NCBI GenBank assembly: GCA_964057225.1
Contig: OZ059894.1
Span: 19,002,476 to 19,066,475, forward strand
Source of the DNA: Auanema rhodensis
Taxonomy: Eukaryota > Nematoda > Chromadorea > Rhabditida > Rhabditidae
Length of the DNA: 64,000 nt
Reading direction: 5' to 3'
The position numbers and the translations under genes were made by a program. The notes beneath the pieces are model-generated. The model was not told the DNA's origin. It saw only the letters and a program-made list of their open reading frames with translations, and searched no databases. Below are positions 50,196 to 63,180 of this stretch, in pieces. Each line of letters opens with the position of its first letter. Positions within the stretch are counted from its first letter, which is position 1.

Positions 50196-52652
50196 TACAC
50201 TCAACATTGCTTCCAAAAACATTTTGACAAAAATTTTTTCGAAACATTTCAAAATAAATTAGGAAAAAACAGATGTTTTTAGATTCCTTTTTTCAAGGCA
50301 AAGACGATGGACAATGTTATTCAACGAAAAAATTAATTCTTCAGGGTGAAAATCGAGGATATAAGTGTGAACTTATATCAGTTGATATCTCGGTGCATTT
50401 TTAAGCTAGCGCAAATCTGATAACACAGATCGACGCAGCTTAAAAATCCGCATCGAATGCACTATACTACATTGAGAAACGCTTAATACAAAAATTAGTT
50501 ATGATCGTTTGAAAAATGATGCATTAGTGTATGTTGAGTTTCCATGTACACTCAACATTGCTTCCAAAAACATTTTGACAAAAATTTTTTCGAAAAATTT
50601 CAAAATAAATTAGCAAAAAGTAGATGTTTTTAGATTCCTTTTTTCAAGGCAAAGACGATGGACATTGTTATTCAACGAAAAAATTAATTCTTCAGGGTGA
50701 AAATCGAGGATATAAGTGTGAACTTATATCAGTTGATATCTCGGTGCATTTTTAAGCTAGCGCAAATCTGATAACACAGATCGACGCAGCTTACAAATCC
50801 GCATCGAATGCATTATACTACATTGAGAAACGCTTAATACAAAAATTAGTTATGATCGTTTGAAAAATGATGCATTAGTGTATGTTGAGTTTCCATGTAC
50901 ACTCAACATTGCTTCCAAAAACATTTTGACAAAAATTTTTTCGAAAAATTTCAAGATAAATTAGCAAAAAGTAGATGTTTTTAGATTCCATTTTTCAAGG
51001 CAAAGACGATGGACAATGTTATTCAACGAAAAAATTAATTCTTCAGGGTGAAAATCGAGGATATAAGTGTGAACTTATATCAGTTGATATCTCGGTGCAT
51101 TTTTAAGCTAGCGCAAATCTGATAACACAGATCGACGCAGCTTACAAATCCGCATCGAATGCACTATACTACATTGAGAAACGCTTAATACAAAAATTAG
51201 TTATGATCGTTTGAAAAATGATGCATTAGTGTATGTTGAGTTTCCATGTACACTCAACATTGCTTCCAAAAACATTTTGACAAAAAGTTTTTCGAAACAT
51301 TTCAAAATAAATTAGGAAAAAACAGATGTTTTTAGATTCCTTTTTTCAAGGCAAAGACGATGGACAATGTTATTCAACGAAAAAATTAATTCTTCAGGGT
51401 GAAAATCGAGGATATAAGTGTGAACTTATATCAGTTGATATCTCGGTGCATTTTTAAGCTAGCGCAAATCTGATAACACAGATCGACGCAGCTTAAAAAT
51501 CCGCATCGAATGCACTATACTACATTGAGAAACGCTTAATACAAAAATTAGTTATGATCGTTTGAAAAATGATGCATTAGTGTATGTTGAGTTTCCATGT
51601 ACACTCAACATTGCTTCCAAAAACATTTTGACAAAAATTTTTTCGAAAAATTTCAAAATAAATTAGCAAAAAGTAGATGTTTTTAGATTCCTTTTTGCAA
51701 GGCAAAGACGATGGACAATGTTATTCAACGAAAAAATTAATTCTTCAGGGTGAAAATCGAGGATATAAGTGTGAACTTATATCAGTTGATATCTCGGTGC
51801 ATTTTTAAGCTAGCGCAAATCTGATAACACAGATCGACGCAGCTTACAAATCCGCATCGAATGCATTATACTACATTGAGAAACGCTTAATGCAAAAATT
51901 AGTTATGATCGTTTGAAAAATGATGCATTAGTGTATGTTGAGTTTCCATGTACACTCAACATTGCTTCCAAAAACATTTTGACAAAAATTTTTTCGAAAA
52001 ATTTCAAGATAAATTAGCAAAAAGTAGATGTTTTTAGATTCCATTTTTCAAGGCAAAGACGATGGACAATGTTATTCAACGAAAAAATTAATTCTTCAGG
52101 GTGAAAATCGAGGATATAAGTGTGAACTTATATCAGTTGATATCTCGGTGCATTTTTAAGCTAGCGCAAATCTGATAACACAGATCGACGCAGCTTACAA
52201 ATCCGCATCGAATGCACTATACTACATTGAGAAACGCTTAATACAAAAATTAGTTATGATCGTTTGAAAAATGATGCATTAGTGTATGTTGAGTTTCCAT
52301 GTACACTCAACATTGCTTCCAAAAACATTTTGACAAAAAGTTTTTCGAAACATTTCAAAATATATTAGGAAAAAACAGATGTTTTTAGATTCCTTTTTTC
52401 AAGGCAAAGACGATGGACAATGTTATTCAACGAAAAAATTAATTCTTCAGGGTGAAAATCGAGGATATAAGTGTGAACTTATATCAGTTGATATCTCGGT
52501 GCATTTTTAAGCTAGCGCAAATCTGATAACACAGATCGACGCAGCTTAAAAATCCGCATCGAATGCACTATACTACATTGAGAAACGCTCAATACAAAAA
52601 TTAGTTATGATTGTTTGAAAAATGATGCATTAGTGTATGTTGAGTTTCCATG
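50196..52652 (+). repeat. 1,053-bp trimer higher-order repeat (about 2.3 copies)
   Basis: A distinctive monomer with CGAAACATTTC and TTAGGAAAAAACAGATG starts at 50196, 51249 and 52302, exactly three monomers apart. Between them come an AAATAAATTAG monomer and a CAAGATAAATTAG plus GATTCCATTTTTC monomer. The first copy has AAAAATTTTTTCG where the other two have AAAAAGTTTTTCG. Private changes are GACATTG (about 50,664), CTTTTTGCAAGG (about 51,692), TTAATGCAAAA (about 51,888) and ATATATTAGG (about 52,361). The register breaks near 52,590, where GCTCAATAC appears. Confidence 0.8.
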
Positions 52653-54758
52653 TACACTCAACATTGCTTCCAAAAACATTTTGACAAAAATTTTTTCGAG
52701 AAATTTCAAAATAATTTAGCAAAAAGTAGATGTTTTTAGATTCCTTTTTTCAAGGCAAAGACGATGGACAATGTTATTCAACGAAAAAATTAATTCTTCA
52801 GGGTGAAAATCGAGGATATAAGTGTGAAGTTATATCAGTTGATATCTCGGTGCATTTTTAAGCTAGCGCAAATCTGATAACACAGAACGACGCAGCTTAA
52901 AAATTTGCATCGAATGCACTATACTACATTGAAAAACGCTTAATACAAAAATTAGTTATGATCGTTTGAAAAATGATGCATTAGTGTATGTTGAGTTTCC
53001 ATGTACACTCAACATTGCTTCCAAAAACATTTTGACAAAAATTTTTTCGAAAAATTTCGAAATAATTTAGCAAAAAGTAGATGTTTTTAGATTCCATTTT
53101 TCAAGGCAAAGACGATGGACAATGTTATTCAACGAAAAAATTAATTCTTCAGGGTGAAAATCGAGGATATAAGTGTGAACTTATATCAGTTGATATCTCG
53201 GTGCATTTTTAAGCTAGCGCAAATCTGATAACACAGATCGACGCAGCTTAAAAATCCGCATCGAATGCACTATACTACATTGAGAAACGCTCAATACAAA
53301 AATTAGTTATGATCGTTTGAAAAATGATGCATTAGTGTATGTTGAGTTTCCATGTACACTCAACATTGCTTCCAAAAACATTTTGACAAAAATTTTTTCG
53401 AAAAATTTCAAAATAATTTAGCAAAAAGTAGATGTTTTTAGATTCCTTTTTTCAAGGCAAAGACGATGGACAATGTTATTCAACGAAAAAATTAATTCTT
53501 CAGGGTGAAAATCGAGGATATAAGTGTGAACTTATATCAGTTGATATCTCGGTGCATTTTTAAGCTAGCGCAAATCTGATAACACAGAACGACGCAGCTT
53601 AAAAATCCGCATCGAATGCACTATACTACATTGAAAAACGCTTAATACAAAAATTAGTTATGATCGTTTGAAAAATGATGCATTAGTGTATGTTGAGTTT
53701 CCATGTACACTCAACATTGCTTCCAAAAACATTTTGACAAAAATTTTTTCGAAAAATTTCGAAATAATTTAGCAAAAAGTAGATGTTTTTAGATTCCATT
53801 TTTCAAGGCAAAGACGATGGACATTGTTATTCGACGAAAAAATTAATTCTTCAGGGTGAAAATCGAGGATATAAGTGTGAACTTATATCAGTTGATATCT
53901 CGGTGCATTTTTAAGCTAGCGCAAATCTGATAACACAGAACGACGCAGCTTAAAAATTCGCATCGAATGCACTATACTACATTGAAAAACGCTTAATACA
54001 AAAATTAGTTATGATCGTTTGAAAAATGATGCATTAGTGTATGTTGAGTTTCCATGTACACTCAACATTGCTTCCAAAAACATTTTGACAAAAATTTTTT
54101 CGAGAAATTTCAAAATAATTTAGCAAAAAGTAGATGTTTTTAGATTCCTTTTTTCAAGGCAAAGACGATGGACAATGTTATTCAACGAAAAAATTAATTC
54201 TTCAGGGTGAAAATCGAGGATATACGTGTGAACTTATATCAGTTGATATCTCGGTGCATTTTTAAGCTAGCGCAAATCTGATAACACAGATCGACGCAGC
54301 TTAAAAATCCGCATCGAATGCACTATACTACATTGAGAAACGCTCAATACAAAAATTAGTTATGATCGTTTGAAAAATGATGCATTAGTGTATGTTGAGT
54401 TTCCATGTACACTCAACATTGCTTCCAAAAACATTTTGACAAAAATTTTTTCGAAAAATTTCAAAATAATTTAGCAAAAAGTAGATGTTTTTAGATTCCT
54501 TTTTTCAAGGCAAAGACGATGGACAATGTTATTCAACGAAAAAATTAATTCTTCAGGGTGAAAATCGAGGATATAAGTGTGAACTTATATCAGTTGATAT
54601 CTCGGTGCATTTTTAAGCTAGCGCAAATCTGATAACACAGAACGACGCAGCTTAAAAATCCGCATCGAATGCACTATACTACATTGAAAAACGCTTAATA
54701 CAAAAATTAGTTATGATCGTTTGAAAAATGATGCATTAGTGTATGTTGAGTTTCCATG
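52653..54758 (+). repeat. Monomers related to, but preceding, the nine-monomer HOR
   Basis: Six monomers introduce the CGAGAAATTTC (52653 and 54057), CGAAATAATTTAG (53004 and 53706) and CAGAACGACGC types that dominate to about 61 kb. The monomer at 53706, with GACATTGTTATTCGACG and TTAAAAATTCGC, is copied at 54759, three monomers later. Private changes include TGATTGTTTG (about 52,609), GTGAAGTTATATC (about 52,826), AAAATTTGCATC (about 52,901) and GATATACGTG (about 54,220). Confidence 0.7.
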
Positions 54759-57700
54759 TACACTCAACATTGCTTCCAAAAACATTTTGACAAAAATTTT
54801 TTCGAAAAATTTCGAAATAATTTAGCAAAAAGTAGATGTTTTTAGATTCCATTTTTCAAGGCAAAGACGATGGACATTGTTATTCGACGAAAAAATTAAT
54901 TCTTCAGGGTGAAAATCGAGGATATAAGTGTGAACTTATATCAGTTGATATCTCGGTGCATTTTTAAGCTAGCGCAAATCTGATAACACAGAACGACGCA
55001 GCTTAAAAATTCGCATCGAATGCACTATACTACATTGGAAAACGCTTAATACAAAAATTAGTTATGATCGTTTGAAAAATGATGCATTAGTGTATGTTGA
55101 GTTTCCATGTACACTCAACATTGCTTCCAAAAACATTTTGACAAAAATTTTTTCGAGAAATTTCAAAATAATTTAGCAAAAAGTAGATGTTTTTAGATTC
55201 CTTTTTTCAAGGCAAAGACGATGGACAATGTTATTCAACGAAAAAATTAATTCTTCAGGGTGAAAATCGAGGATATAAGTGTGAACTTATATCAGTTGAT
55301 ATCTCGGTGCATTTTTAAGCTAGCGCAAATCTGATAACACAGAACGACGCAGCTTAAAAATCCGCATCGAATGCACTATACTACATTGAAAAACGCTTAA
55401 TACAAAAATTAGTTATGATCGTTTGAAAAATGATGCATTAGTGTATGTTGAGTTTCCATGTACACTCAACATTGCTTCCAAAAACATTTTGACAAAAATT
55501 TTTTTGAAAAATTTCAAAATAATTTAGCAAAAAGTAGATGTTTTTAGATTCCTTTTTTCAAGGCAAAGACGATGGACAATGTTATTCAACGAAAAAATTA
55601 ATTCTTCAGGGTGAAAATCGAGGATATAAGTGTGAACTTATATCAGTTGATATCTCGGTGCATTTTTAAGCTAGCGCAAATCTGATAACACAGAACGACG
55701 CAGCTTAAAAATCCGCATCGAATGCACTATACTACATTGAGAAACGCTTAATACAAAAATTAGTTATGATCGTTTGAAAAATGATGCATTAGTGTATGTT
55801 GAGTTTCCATGTACACTCAACATTGCTTCCAAAAACATTTTGACAAAAATTTTTTCGAAAAATTTCAAGATAAATTAGCAAAAAGTAGATGTTTTTAGAT
55901 TCCATTTTTCAAGGCAAAGACGATGGACAATGTTATTCAACGAAAAAATTAATTCTTCAGGGTGAAAATCGAGGATATAAGTGTGAACTTATATCAGTTG
56001 ATATCTCGGTGCATTTTTAAGCTAGCGCAAATCTGATAACACAGATCGACGCAGCTTACAAATCCGCATCGAATGCACTATACTACATTGAGAAACGCTT
56101 AATACAAAAATTAGTTATGATCGTTTGAAAAATGATGCATTAGTGTATGTTGAGTTTCCATGTACACTCAACATTGCTTCCAAAAACATTTTGACAAAAA
56201 GTTTTTCGAAACATTTCAAAATAAATTAGGAAAAAACAGATGTTTTTAGATTCCTTTTTTCAAGGCAAAGACGATGGACAATGTTATTCAACGAAAAAAT
56301 TAATTCTTCAGGGTGAAAATCGAGGATATAAGTGTGAACTTATATCAGTTGATATCTCGGTGCATTTTTAAGCTAGCGCAAATCTGATAACACAGATCGA
56401 CGCAGCTTAAAAATCCGCATCGAATGCACTATACTACATTGAGAAACGCTTAATACAAAATTAGTTATGATCGTTTGAAAAATGATGCATTAGTGTATGT
56501 TGAGTTTCCATGTACACTCAACATTGCTTCCAAAAACATTTTGACAAAAATTTTTTCGAAAAATTTCAAAATAATTTAGCAAAAAGTAGATGTTTTTAGA
56601 TTCCTTTTTTCAAGGCAAAGACGATGGACAATGTTATTCAACGAAAAAATTAATTCTTCAGGGTGAAAATCGAGGATATAAGTGTGAACTTATATCAGTT
56701 GATATCTCGGTGCATTTTTAAGCTAGCGCAAATCTGATAACACAGATCGACGCAGCTTAAAAATCCGCATCGAATGCACTATACTACATTGAGAAACGCT
56801 CAATACAAAAATTAGTTATGATCGTTTGAAAAATGATGCATTAGTGTATGTTGAGTTTCCATGTACACTCAACATTGCTTCCAAAAACATTTTGACAAAA
56901 ATTTTTTCGAGAAATTTCAAAATAATTTAGCAAAAAGTAGATGTTTTTAGATTCCTTTTTTCAAGGCAAAGACGATGGACAATGTTATTCAACGAAAAAA
57001 TTAATTCTTCAGGGTGAAAATCGAGGATATAAGTGTGAACTTATATCAGTTGATATCTCGGTGCATTTTTAAGCTAGCGCAAATCTGATAACACAGATCG
57101 ACGCAGCTTAAAAATCCGCATCGAATGCACTATACTACATTGAGAAACGCTCAATACAAAAATTAGTTATGATCGTTTGAAAAATGATGCATTAGTGTAT
57201 GTTGAGTTTCCATGTACACTCAACATTGCTTCCAAAAACATTTTGACAAAAATTTTTTCGAAAAATTTCAAAATAATTTAGCAAAAAGTAGATGTTTTTA
57301 GATTCCTTTTTTCAAGGCAAAGACGATGGACAATGTTATTCAACGAAAAAATTAATTCTTCAGGGTGAAAATCGAGGATATAAGTGTGAACTTATATCAG
57401 TTGATATCTCGGTGCATTTTTAAGCTAGCGCAAATCTGATAACACAGAACGACGCAGCTTAAAAATCCGCATCGAATGCACTATACTACATTGAAAAACG
57501 CTTAATACAAAAATTAGTTATGATCGTTTGAAAAATGATGCATTAGTGTATGTTGAGTTTCCATGTACACTCAACATTGCTTCCAAAAACATTTTGACAA
57601 AAATTTTTTCGAAAAATTTCGAAATAATTTAGCAAAAAGTAGATGTTTTTAGATTCCATTTTTCAAGGCAAAGACGATGGACAATGTTATTCAACGAAAA

Positions 57701-57916
57701 AATTAATTCTTCAGGGTGAAAATCGAGGATATAAGTGTGAACTTATATCAGTTGATATCTCGGTGCATTTTTAAGCTAGCGCAAATCTGATAACACAGAT
57801 CGACGCAGCTTAAAAATCCGCATCGAATGCACTATACTACATTGAAAAACGCTTAATACAAAAATTAGTTATGATCGTTTGAAAAATGATGCATTAGTGT
57901 ATGTTGAGTTTCCATG
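54759..57916 (+). repeat. Nine-monomer higher-order repeat (3,158 bp), copy 1
   Basis: Order by marker: GACATTGTTATTCGACG with CATTGGAAAACG (54759); CGAGAAATTTC (55110); ATTTTTTTGAAAAATTTC (55461); CAAGATAAATT with CTTACAAATCC (55812); CGAAACATTTC with the 350-bp deletion (56163); GCTCAATAC (56513); CGAGAAATTTC (56864); CAGAACGACGC (57215); CGAAATAATTTAG (57566). The first three and several later ones recur in copy 2 at +3,158. The two monomers at 55812 and 56163 resemble the 50-52 kb trimer, so a trimer segment appears to sit within this unit. Confidence 0.8.
56163..56512 (+). repeat. Length-variant monomer, 350 bp
   Basis: TTAATACAAAATTAG replaces TTAATACAAAAATTAG near 56,452, losing one A. 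The 5' half is of the CGAAACATTTC/TTAGGAAAAAACAG type. The deletion is a marker shared with the 3' half of the monomer at 58970. Confidence 0.9.
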
Positions 57917-60900
57917 TACACTCAACATTGCTTCCAAAAACATTTTGACAAAAATTTTTTCGAAAAATTTCGAAATAATTTAGCAAAAAGTAGATGTTTT
58001 TAGATTCCATTTTTCAAGGCAAAGACGATGGACATTGTTATTCGACGAAAAAATTAATTCTTCAGGGTGAAAATCGAGGATATAAGTGTGAACTTATATC
58101 AGTTGATATCTCGGTGCATTTTTAAGCTAGCGCAAATCTGATAACACAGAACGACGCAGCTTAAAAATTCGCATCGAATGCACTATACTACATTGGAAAA
58201 CGCTTAATACAAAAATTAGTTATGATCGTTTGAAAAATGATGCATTAGTGTATGTTGAGTTTCCATGTACACTCAACATTGCTTCCAAAAACATTTTGAC
58301 AAAAATTTTTTCGAGAAATTTCAAAATAATTTAGCAAAAAGTAGATGTTTTTAGATTCCTTTTTTCAAGGCAAAGACGATGGACAATGTTATTCAACGAA
58401 AAAATTAATTCTTCAGGGTGAAAATCGAGGATATAAGTGTGAACTTATATCAGTTGATATCTCGGTGCATTTTTAAGCTAGCGCAAATCTGATAACACAG
58501 AACGACGCAGCTTAAAAATCCGCATCGAATGCACTATACTACATTGAAAAACGCTTAATACAAAAATTAGTTATGATCGTTTGAAAAATGATGCATTAGT
58601 GTATGTTGAGTTTCCATGTACACTCAACATTGCTTCCAAAAACATTTTGACAAAAATTTTTTTGAAAAATTTCAAAATAATTTAGCAAAAAGTAGATGTT
58701 TTTAGATTCCTTTTTTCAAGGCAAAGACGATGGACAATGTTATTCAACGAAAAAATTAATTCTTCAGGGTGAAAATCGAGGATATAAGTGTGAACTTATA
58801 TCAGTTGATATCTCGGTGCATTTTTAAGCTAGCGCAAATCTGATAACACAGAACGACGCAGCTTAAAAATCCGCATCGAATGCACTATACTACATTGAGA
58901 AACGCTTAATACAAAAATTAGTTATGATCGTTTGAAAAATGATGCATTAGTGTATGTTGAGTTTCCATGTACACTCAACATTGCTTCCAAAAACATTTTG
59001 ACAAAAATTTTTTCGAGAAATTTCAAAATAATTTAGCAAAAAGTAGATGTTTTTAGATTCCTTTTTTCAAGGCAAAGACGATGGACAATGTTATTCAACG
59101 AAAAAATTAATTCTTCAGGGTGAAAATCGAGGATATAAGTGTGAACTTATATCAGTTGATATCTCGGTGCATTTTTAAGCTAGCGCAAATCTGATAACAC
59201 AGATCGACGCAGCTTAAAAATCCGCATCGAATGCACTATACTACATTGAGAAACGCTTAATACAAAATTAGTTATGATCGTTTGAAAAATGATGCATTAG
59301 TGTATGTTGAGTTTCCATGTACACTCAACATTGCTTCCAAAAACATTTTGACAAAAATTTTTTCGAAAAATTTCAAAATAATTTAGCAAAAAGTAGATGT
59401 TTTTAGATTCCTTTTTTCAAGGCAAAGACGATGGACAATGTTATTCAACGAAAAAATTAATTCTTCAGGGTGAAAATCGAGGATATAAGTGTGAACTTAT
59501 ATCAGTTGATATCTCGGTGCATTTTTAAGCTAGCGCAAATCTGATAACACAGATCGACGCAGCTTAAAAATCCGCATCGAATGCACTATACTACATTGAG
59601 AAACGCTCAATACAAAAATTAGTTATGATCGTTTGAAAAATGATGCATTAGTGTATGTTGAGTTTCCATGTACACTCAACATTGCTTCCAAAAACATTTT
59701 GACAAAAATTTTTTCGAGAAATTTCAAAATAATTTAGCAAAAAGTAGATGTTTTTAGATTCCTTTTTTCAAGGCAAAGACGATGGACGATGTTATTCAAC
59801 GAAAAAATTAATTCTTCAGGGTGAAAATCGAGGATATAAGTGTGAACTTATATCAGTTGATATCTCGGTGCATTTTTAAGCTAGCGCAAATCTGATAACA
59901 CAGATCGACGCAGCTTAAAAATCCGCATCGAATGCACTATACTACATTGAGAAACGCTCAATACAAAAATTAGTTATGATCGTTTGAAAAATGATGCATT
60001 AGTGTATGTTGAGTTTCCATGTACACTCAACATTGCTTCCAAAAACATTTTGACAAAAATTTTTTCGAAAAATTTCAAAATAATTTAGCAAAAAGTAGAT
60101 GTTTTTAGATTCCTTTTTTCAAGGCAAAGACGATGGACAATGTTATTCAACGAAAAAATTAATTCTTCAGGGTGAAAATCGAGGATATAAGTGTGAACTT
60201 ATATCAGTTGATATCTCGGTGCATTTTTAAGCTAGCGCAAATCTGATAACACAGAACGACGCAGCTTAAAAATCCGCATCGAATGCACTATACTACATTG
60301 AAAAACGCTTAATACAAAAATTAGTTATGATCGTTTGAAAAATGATGCATTAGTGTATGTTGAGTTTCCATGTACACTCAACATTGCTTCCAAAAACATT
60401 TTGACAAAAATTTTTTCGAAAAATTTCGAAATAATTTAGCAAAAAGTAGATGTTTTTAGATTCCATTTTTCAAGGCAAAGACGATGGACAATGTTATTCA
60501 ACGAAAAAATTAATTCTTCAGGGTGAAAATCGAGGATATAAGTGTGAACTTATATCAGTTGATATCTCGGTGCATTTTTAAGCTAGCGCAAATCTGATAA
60601 CACAGATCGACGCAGCTTAAAAATCCGCATCGAATGCACTATACTACATTGAGAAACGCTCAATACAAAAATTAGTTATGATCGTTTGAAAAATGATGCA
60701 TTAGTGTATGTTGAGTTTCCATGTACACTCAACATTGCTTCCAAAAACATTTTGACAAAAATTTTTTCGAAAAATTTCAAAATAATTTAGCAAAAAGTAG
60801 ATGTTTTTAGATTCCTTTTTTCAAGGCAAAGACGATGGACAATGTTATTCAACGAAAAAATTAATTCTTCAGGGTGAAAATCGAGGATATAAGTGTGAAC

Positions 60901-61074
60901 TTATATCAGTTGATATCTCGGTGCATTTTTAAGCTAGCGCAAATCTGATAACACAGAACGACGCAGCTTAAAAATCCGCATCGAATGCACTATACTACAT
61001 TGAAAAACGCTTAATACAAAAATTAGTTATGATCGTTTGAAAAATGATGCATTAGTGTATGTTGAGTTTCCATG
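57917..61074 (+). repeat. Nine-monomer higher-order repeat (3,158 bp), copy 2
   Basis: This opens with the same three monomers as copy 1 (57917, 58268 and 58619, including CATTGGAAAACG and ATTTTTTTGAAAAATTTC). One chimeric monomer (58970) then stands where copy 1 has two, and an extra CAGAACGACGC monomer (60724) near the end restores the total of nine. The net length is again 3,158 because each copy carries one single-base deletion. A private change, GACGATGTTATTC, occurs near 59,788. Confidence 0.8.
58970..59319 (+). repeat. Chimeric monomer, 350 bp
   Basis: The 5' half carries CGAGAAATTTC (about 59,001) and AATAATTTAG, as in monomers 56864 and 58268. The 3' half carries the one-base deletion TACAAAATTAG (59,261) seen otherwise only in monomer 56163, whose 5' half is quite different. 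A recombination or conversion junction must therefore lie between about 59,004 and 59,261, within the nearly invariant middle of the monomer. It also removes one monomer relative to HOR copy 1. Confidence 0.8.
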
Positions 61075-61425
61075 TACACTCAACATTGCTTCCAAAAACA
61101 TTTTGACAAAAATTTTTTCGAAAAATTTCGAAATAATTTAGCAAAAAGTAGATGTTTTTAGATTCCATTTTTCAAGGCAAAGACGATGGACATTGTTATT
61201 CGACGAAAAAATTAATTCTTCAGGGTGAAAATCGAGGATATAAGTGTGAACTTATATCAGTTGATATCTCGGTGCATTTTTAAGCTAGCGCAAATCTGAT
61301 AACACAGAACGACGCAGCTTAAAAATTCGCATCGAATGCACTATACTACATTGAAAAACGCTTAATACAAAAATTAGTTATGATCGTTTGAAAAATGATG
61401 CATTAGTGTATGTTGAGTTTCCATG
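61075..61425 (+). repeat. Start of a third nine-mer copy, interrupted by a new unit
   Basis: GACATTGTTATTCGACG (about 61,190) marks the first monomer of the nine-mer unit at +3,158 from copy 2, but it ends CATTGAAAAACG rather than CATTGGAAAACG. The next monomer is no longer of the nine-mer order. Its 3' half is copied 1,755 bp later in monomer 62830, so the left limit of the five-monomer unit falls inside this monomer. Confidence 0.7.
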
Positions 61426-63180
61426 TACACTCAACATTGCTTCCAAAAACATTTTGACAAAAATTTTTTCGAGAAATTTCAAAATAATTTAGCAAAAAGT
61501 AGATGTTTTTAGATTCCTTTTTTCAAGGCAAAGACGATGGACAATGTTATTCAACGAAAAAATTAATTCTTCAGGGTGAAAATCGAGGATATAAGTGTGA
61601 ACTTATATCAGTTGATATCTCGGTGCATTTTTAAGCTAGCGCAAATCTGATAACACAGATCGACGCAGCTTACAAATCCGCATCGAATGCATTATACTAC
61701 ATTGAGAAACGCTTAATACAAAAATTAGTTATGATCGTTTGAAAAATGATGCATTAGTGTATGTTGAGTTTCCATGTACACTCAACATTGCTTCCAAAAA
61801 CATTTTGACAAAAATTTTTTCGAAAAATTTCAAAATAAATTAGCAAAAAGTAGATGTTTTTAGATTCCATTTTTCAAGGCAAAGACGATGGACAATGTTA
61901 TTCAACGAAAAAATTAATTCTTCAGGGTGAAAATCGAGGATATAAGTGTGAACTTATATCAGTTGATATCTCGGTGCATTTTTAAGCTAGCGCAAATCTG
62001 ATAACACAGATCGACGCAGCTTAAAAATCCGCATCGAATGCACTATACTACATTGAGAAACGCTTAATACAAAAATTAGTTATGATCGTTTGAAAAATGA
62101 TGCATTAGTGTATGTTGAGTTTCCATGTACACTCAACATTGCTTCCAAAAACATTTTGACAAAAATTTTTTCGAAAAATTTCAGAATAAATTAGCAAAAA
62201 GTAGATGTTTTTAGATTCCTTTTTTCAAGGCAAAGACGATGGACAATGTTATTCAACGAAAAAATTAATTCTTCAGGGTGAAAATCGAGGATATAAGTGT
62301 GAACTTATATCAGTTGATATCTCGGTGCATTTTTAAGCTAGCGCAAATCTGATAACACAGATCGACGCAGCTTACAAATCCGCATCGAATGCATTATACT
62401 ACATTGAGAAACGCTTAATACAAAAATTAGTTATGATCGTTTGAAAAATGATGCATTAGTGTATGTTGAGTTTCCATGTACACTCAACATTGCTTCCAAA
62501 AACATTTTGACAAAAATTTTTTCGAAAAATTTCAAGATAAATTAGCAAAAAGTAGATGTTTTTAGATTCCATTTTTCAAGGCAAAGACGATGGACAATGT
62601 TATTCAACGAAAAAATTAATTCTTCAGGGTGAAAATCGAGGATATAAGTGTGAACTTATATCAGTTGATATCTCGGTGCATTTTTAAGCTAGCGCAAATC
62701 TGATAACACAGATCGACGCAGCTTACAAATCCGCATCGAATGCACTATACTACATTGAGAAACGCTTAATACAAAAATTAGTTATGATCGTTTGAAAAAT
62801 GATGCATTAGTGTATGTTGAGTTTCCATGTACACTCAACATTGCTTCCAAAAACATTTTGACAAAAAGTTTTTCGAAACATTTCAAAATAAATTAGGAAA
62901 AAACAGATGTTTTTAGATTCCTTTTTTCAAGGCAAAGACGATGGACAATGTTATTCAACGAAAAAATTAATTCTTCAGGGTGAAAATCGAGGATATAAGT
63001 GTGAACTTATATCAGTTGATATCTCGGTGCATTTTTAAGCTAGCGCAAATCTGATAACACAGAACGACGCAGCTTAAAAATTCGCATCGAATGCACTATA
63101 CTACATTGAAAAACGCTTAATACAAAAATTAGTTATGATCGTTTGAAAAATGATGCATTAGTGTATGTTGAGTTTCCATG
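61426..63180 (+). repeat. Five-monomer higher-order repeat (1,755 bp), copy 1
   Basis: Monomers at 61426, 61777, 62128, 62479 and 62830 are followed by a second round starting at 63181. CTTACAAATCC with GCATTATAC (61,670) recurs at 63,425, exactly 1,755 bases on. The middle three (GATTCCATTTTTC, then CAGAATAAATTAG, then CAAGATAAATT) are of the kind seen at 45.6-46.9 kb and 49.5-51 kb. The first and last carry pieces of nine-mer-zone monomers, so this unit is a mosaic of the two zones. Confidence 0.8.
62830..63180 (+). repeat. Chimeric monomer joining two subfamilies
   Basis: The 5' half has GTTTTTCGAAACATTTC and TTAGGAAAAAACAG (62,869-62,907), as in monomers 51249, 52302 and 56163. The 3' half has CAGAACGACGC (63,061), AAAAATTCGC (63,077) and CATTGAAAAACG, as in monomers 53706 and 61075. 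The switch lies between about 62,908 and 63,062, again in the conserved middle. It marks the junction between successive five-monomer units, as expected for an unequal exchange that created a 1,755-bp duplication. Confidence 0.8.
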
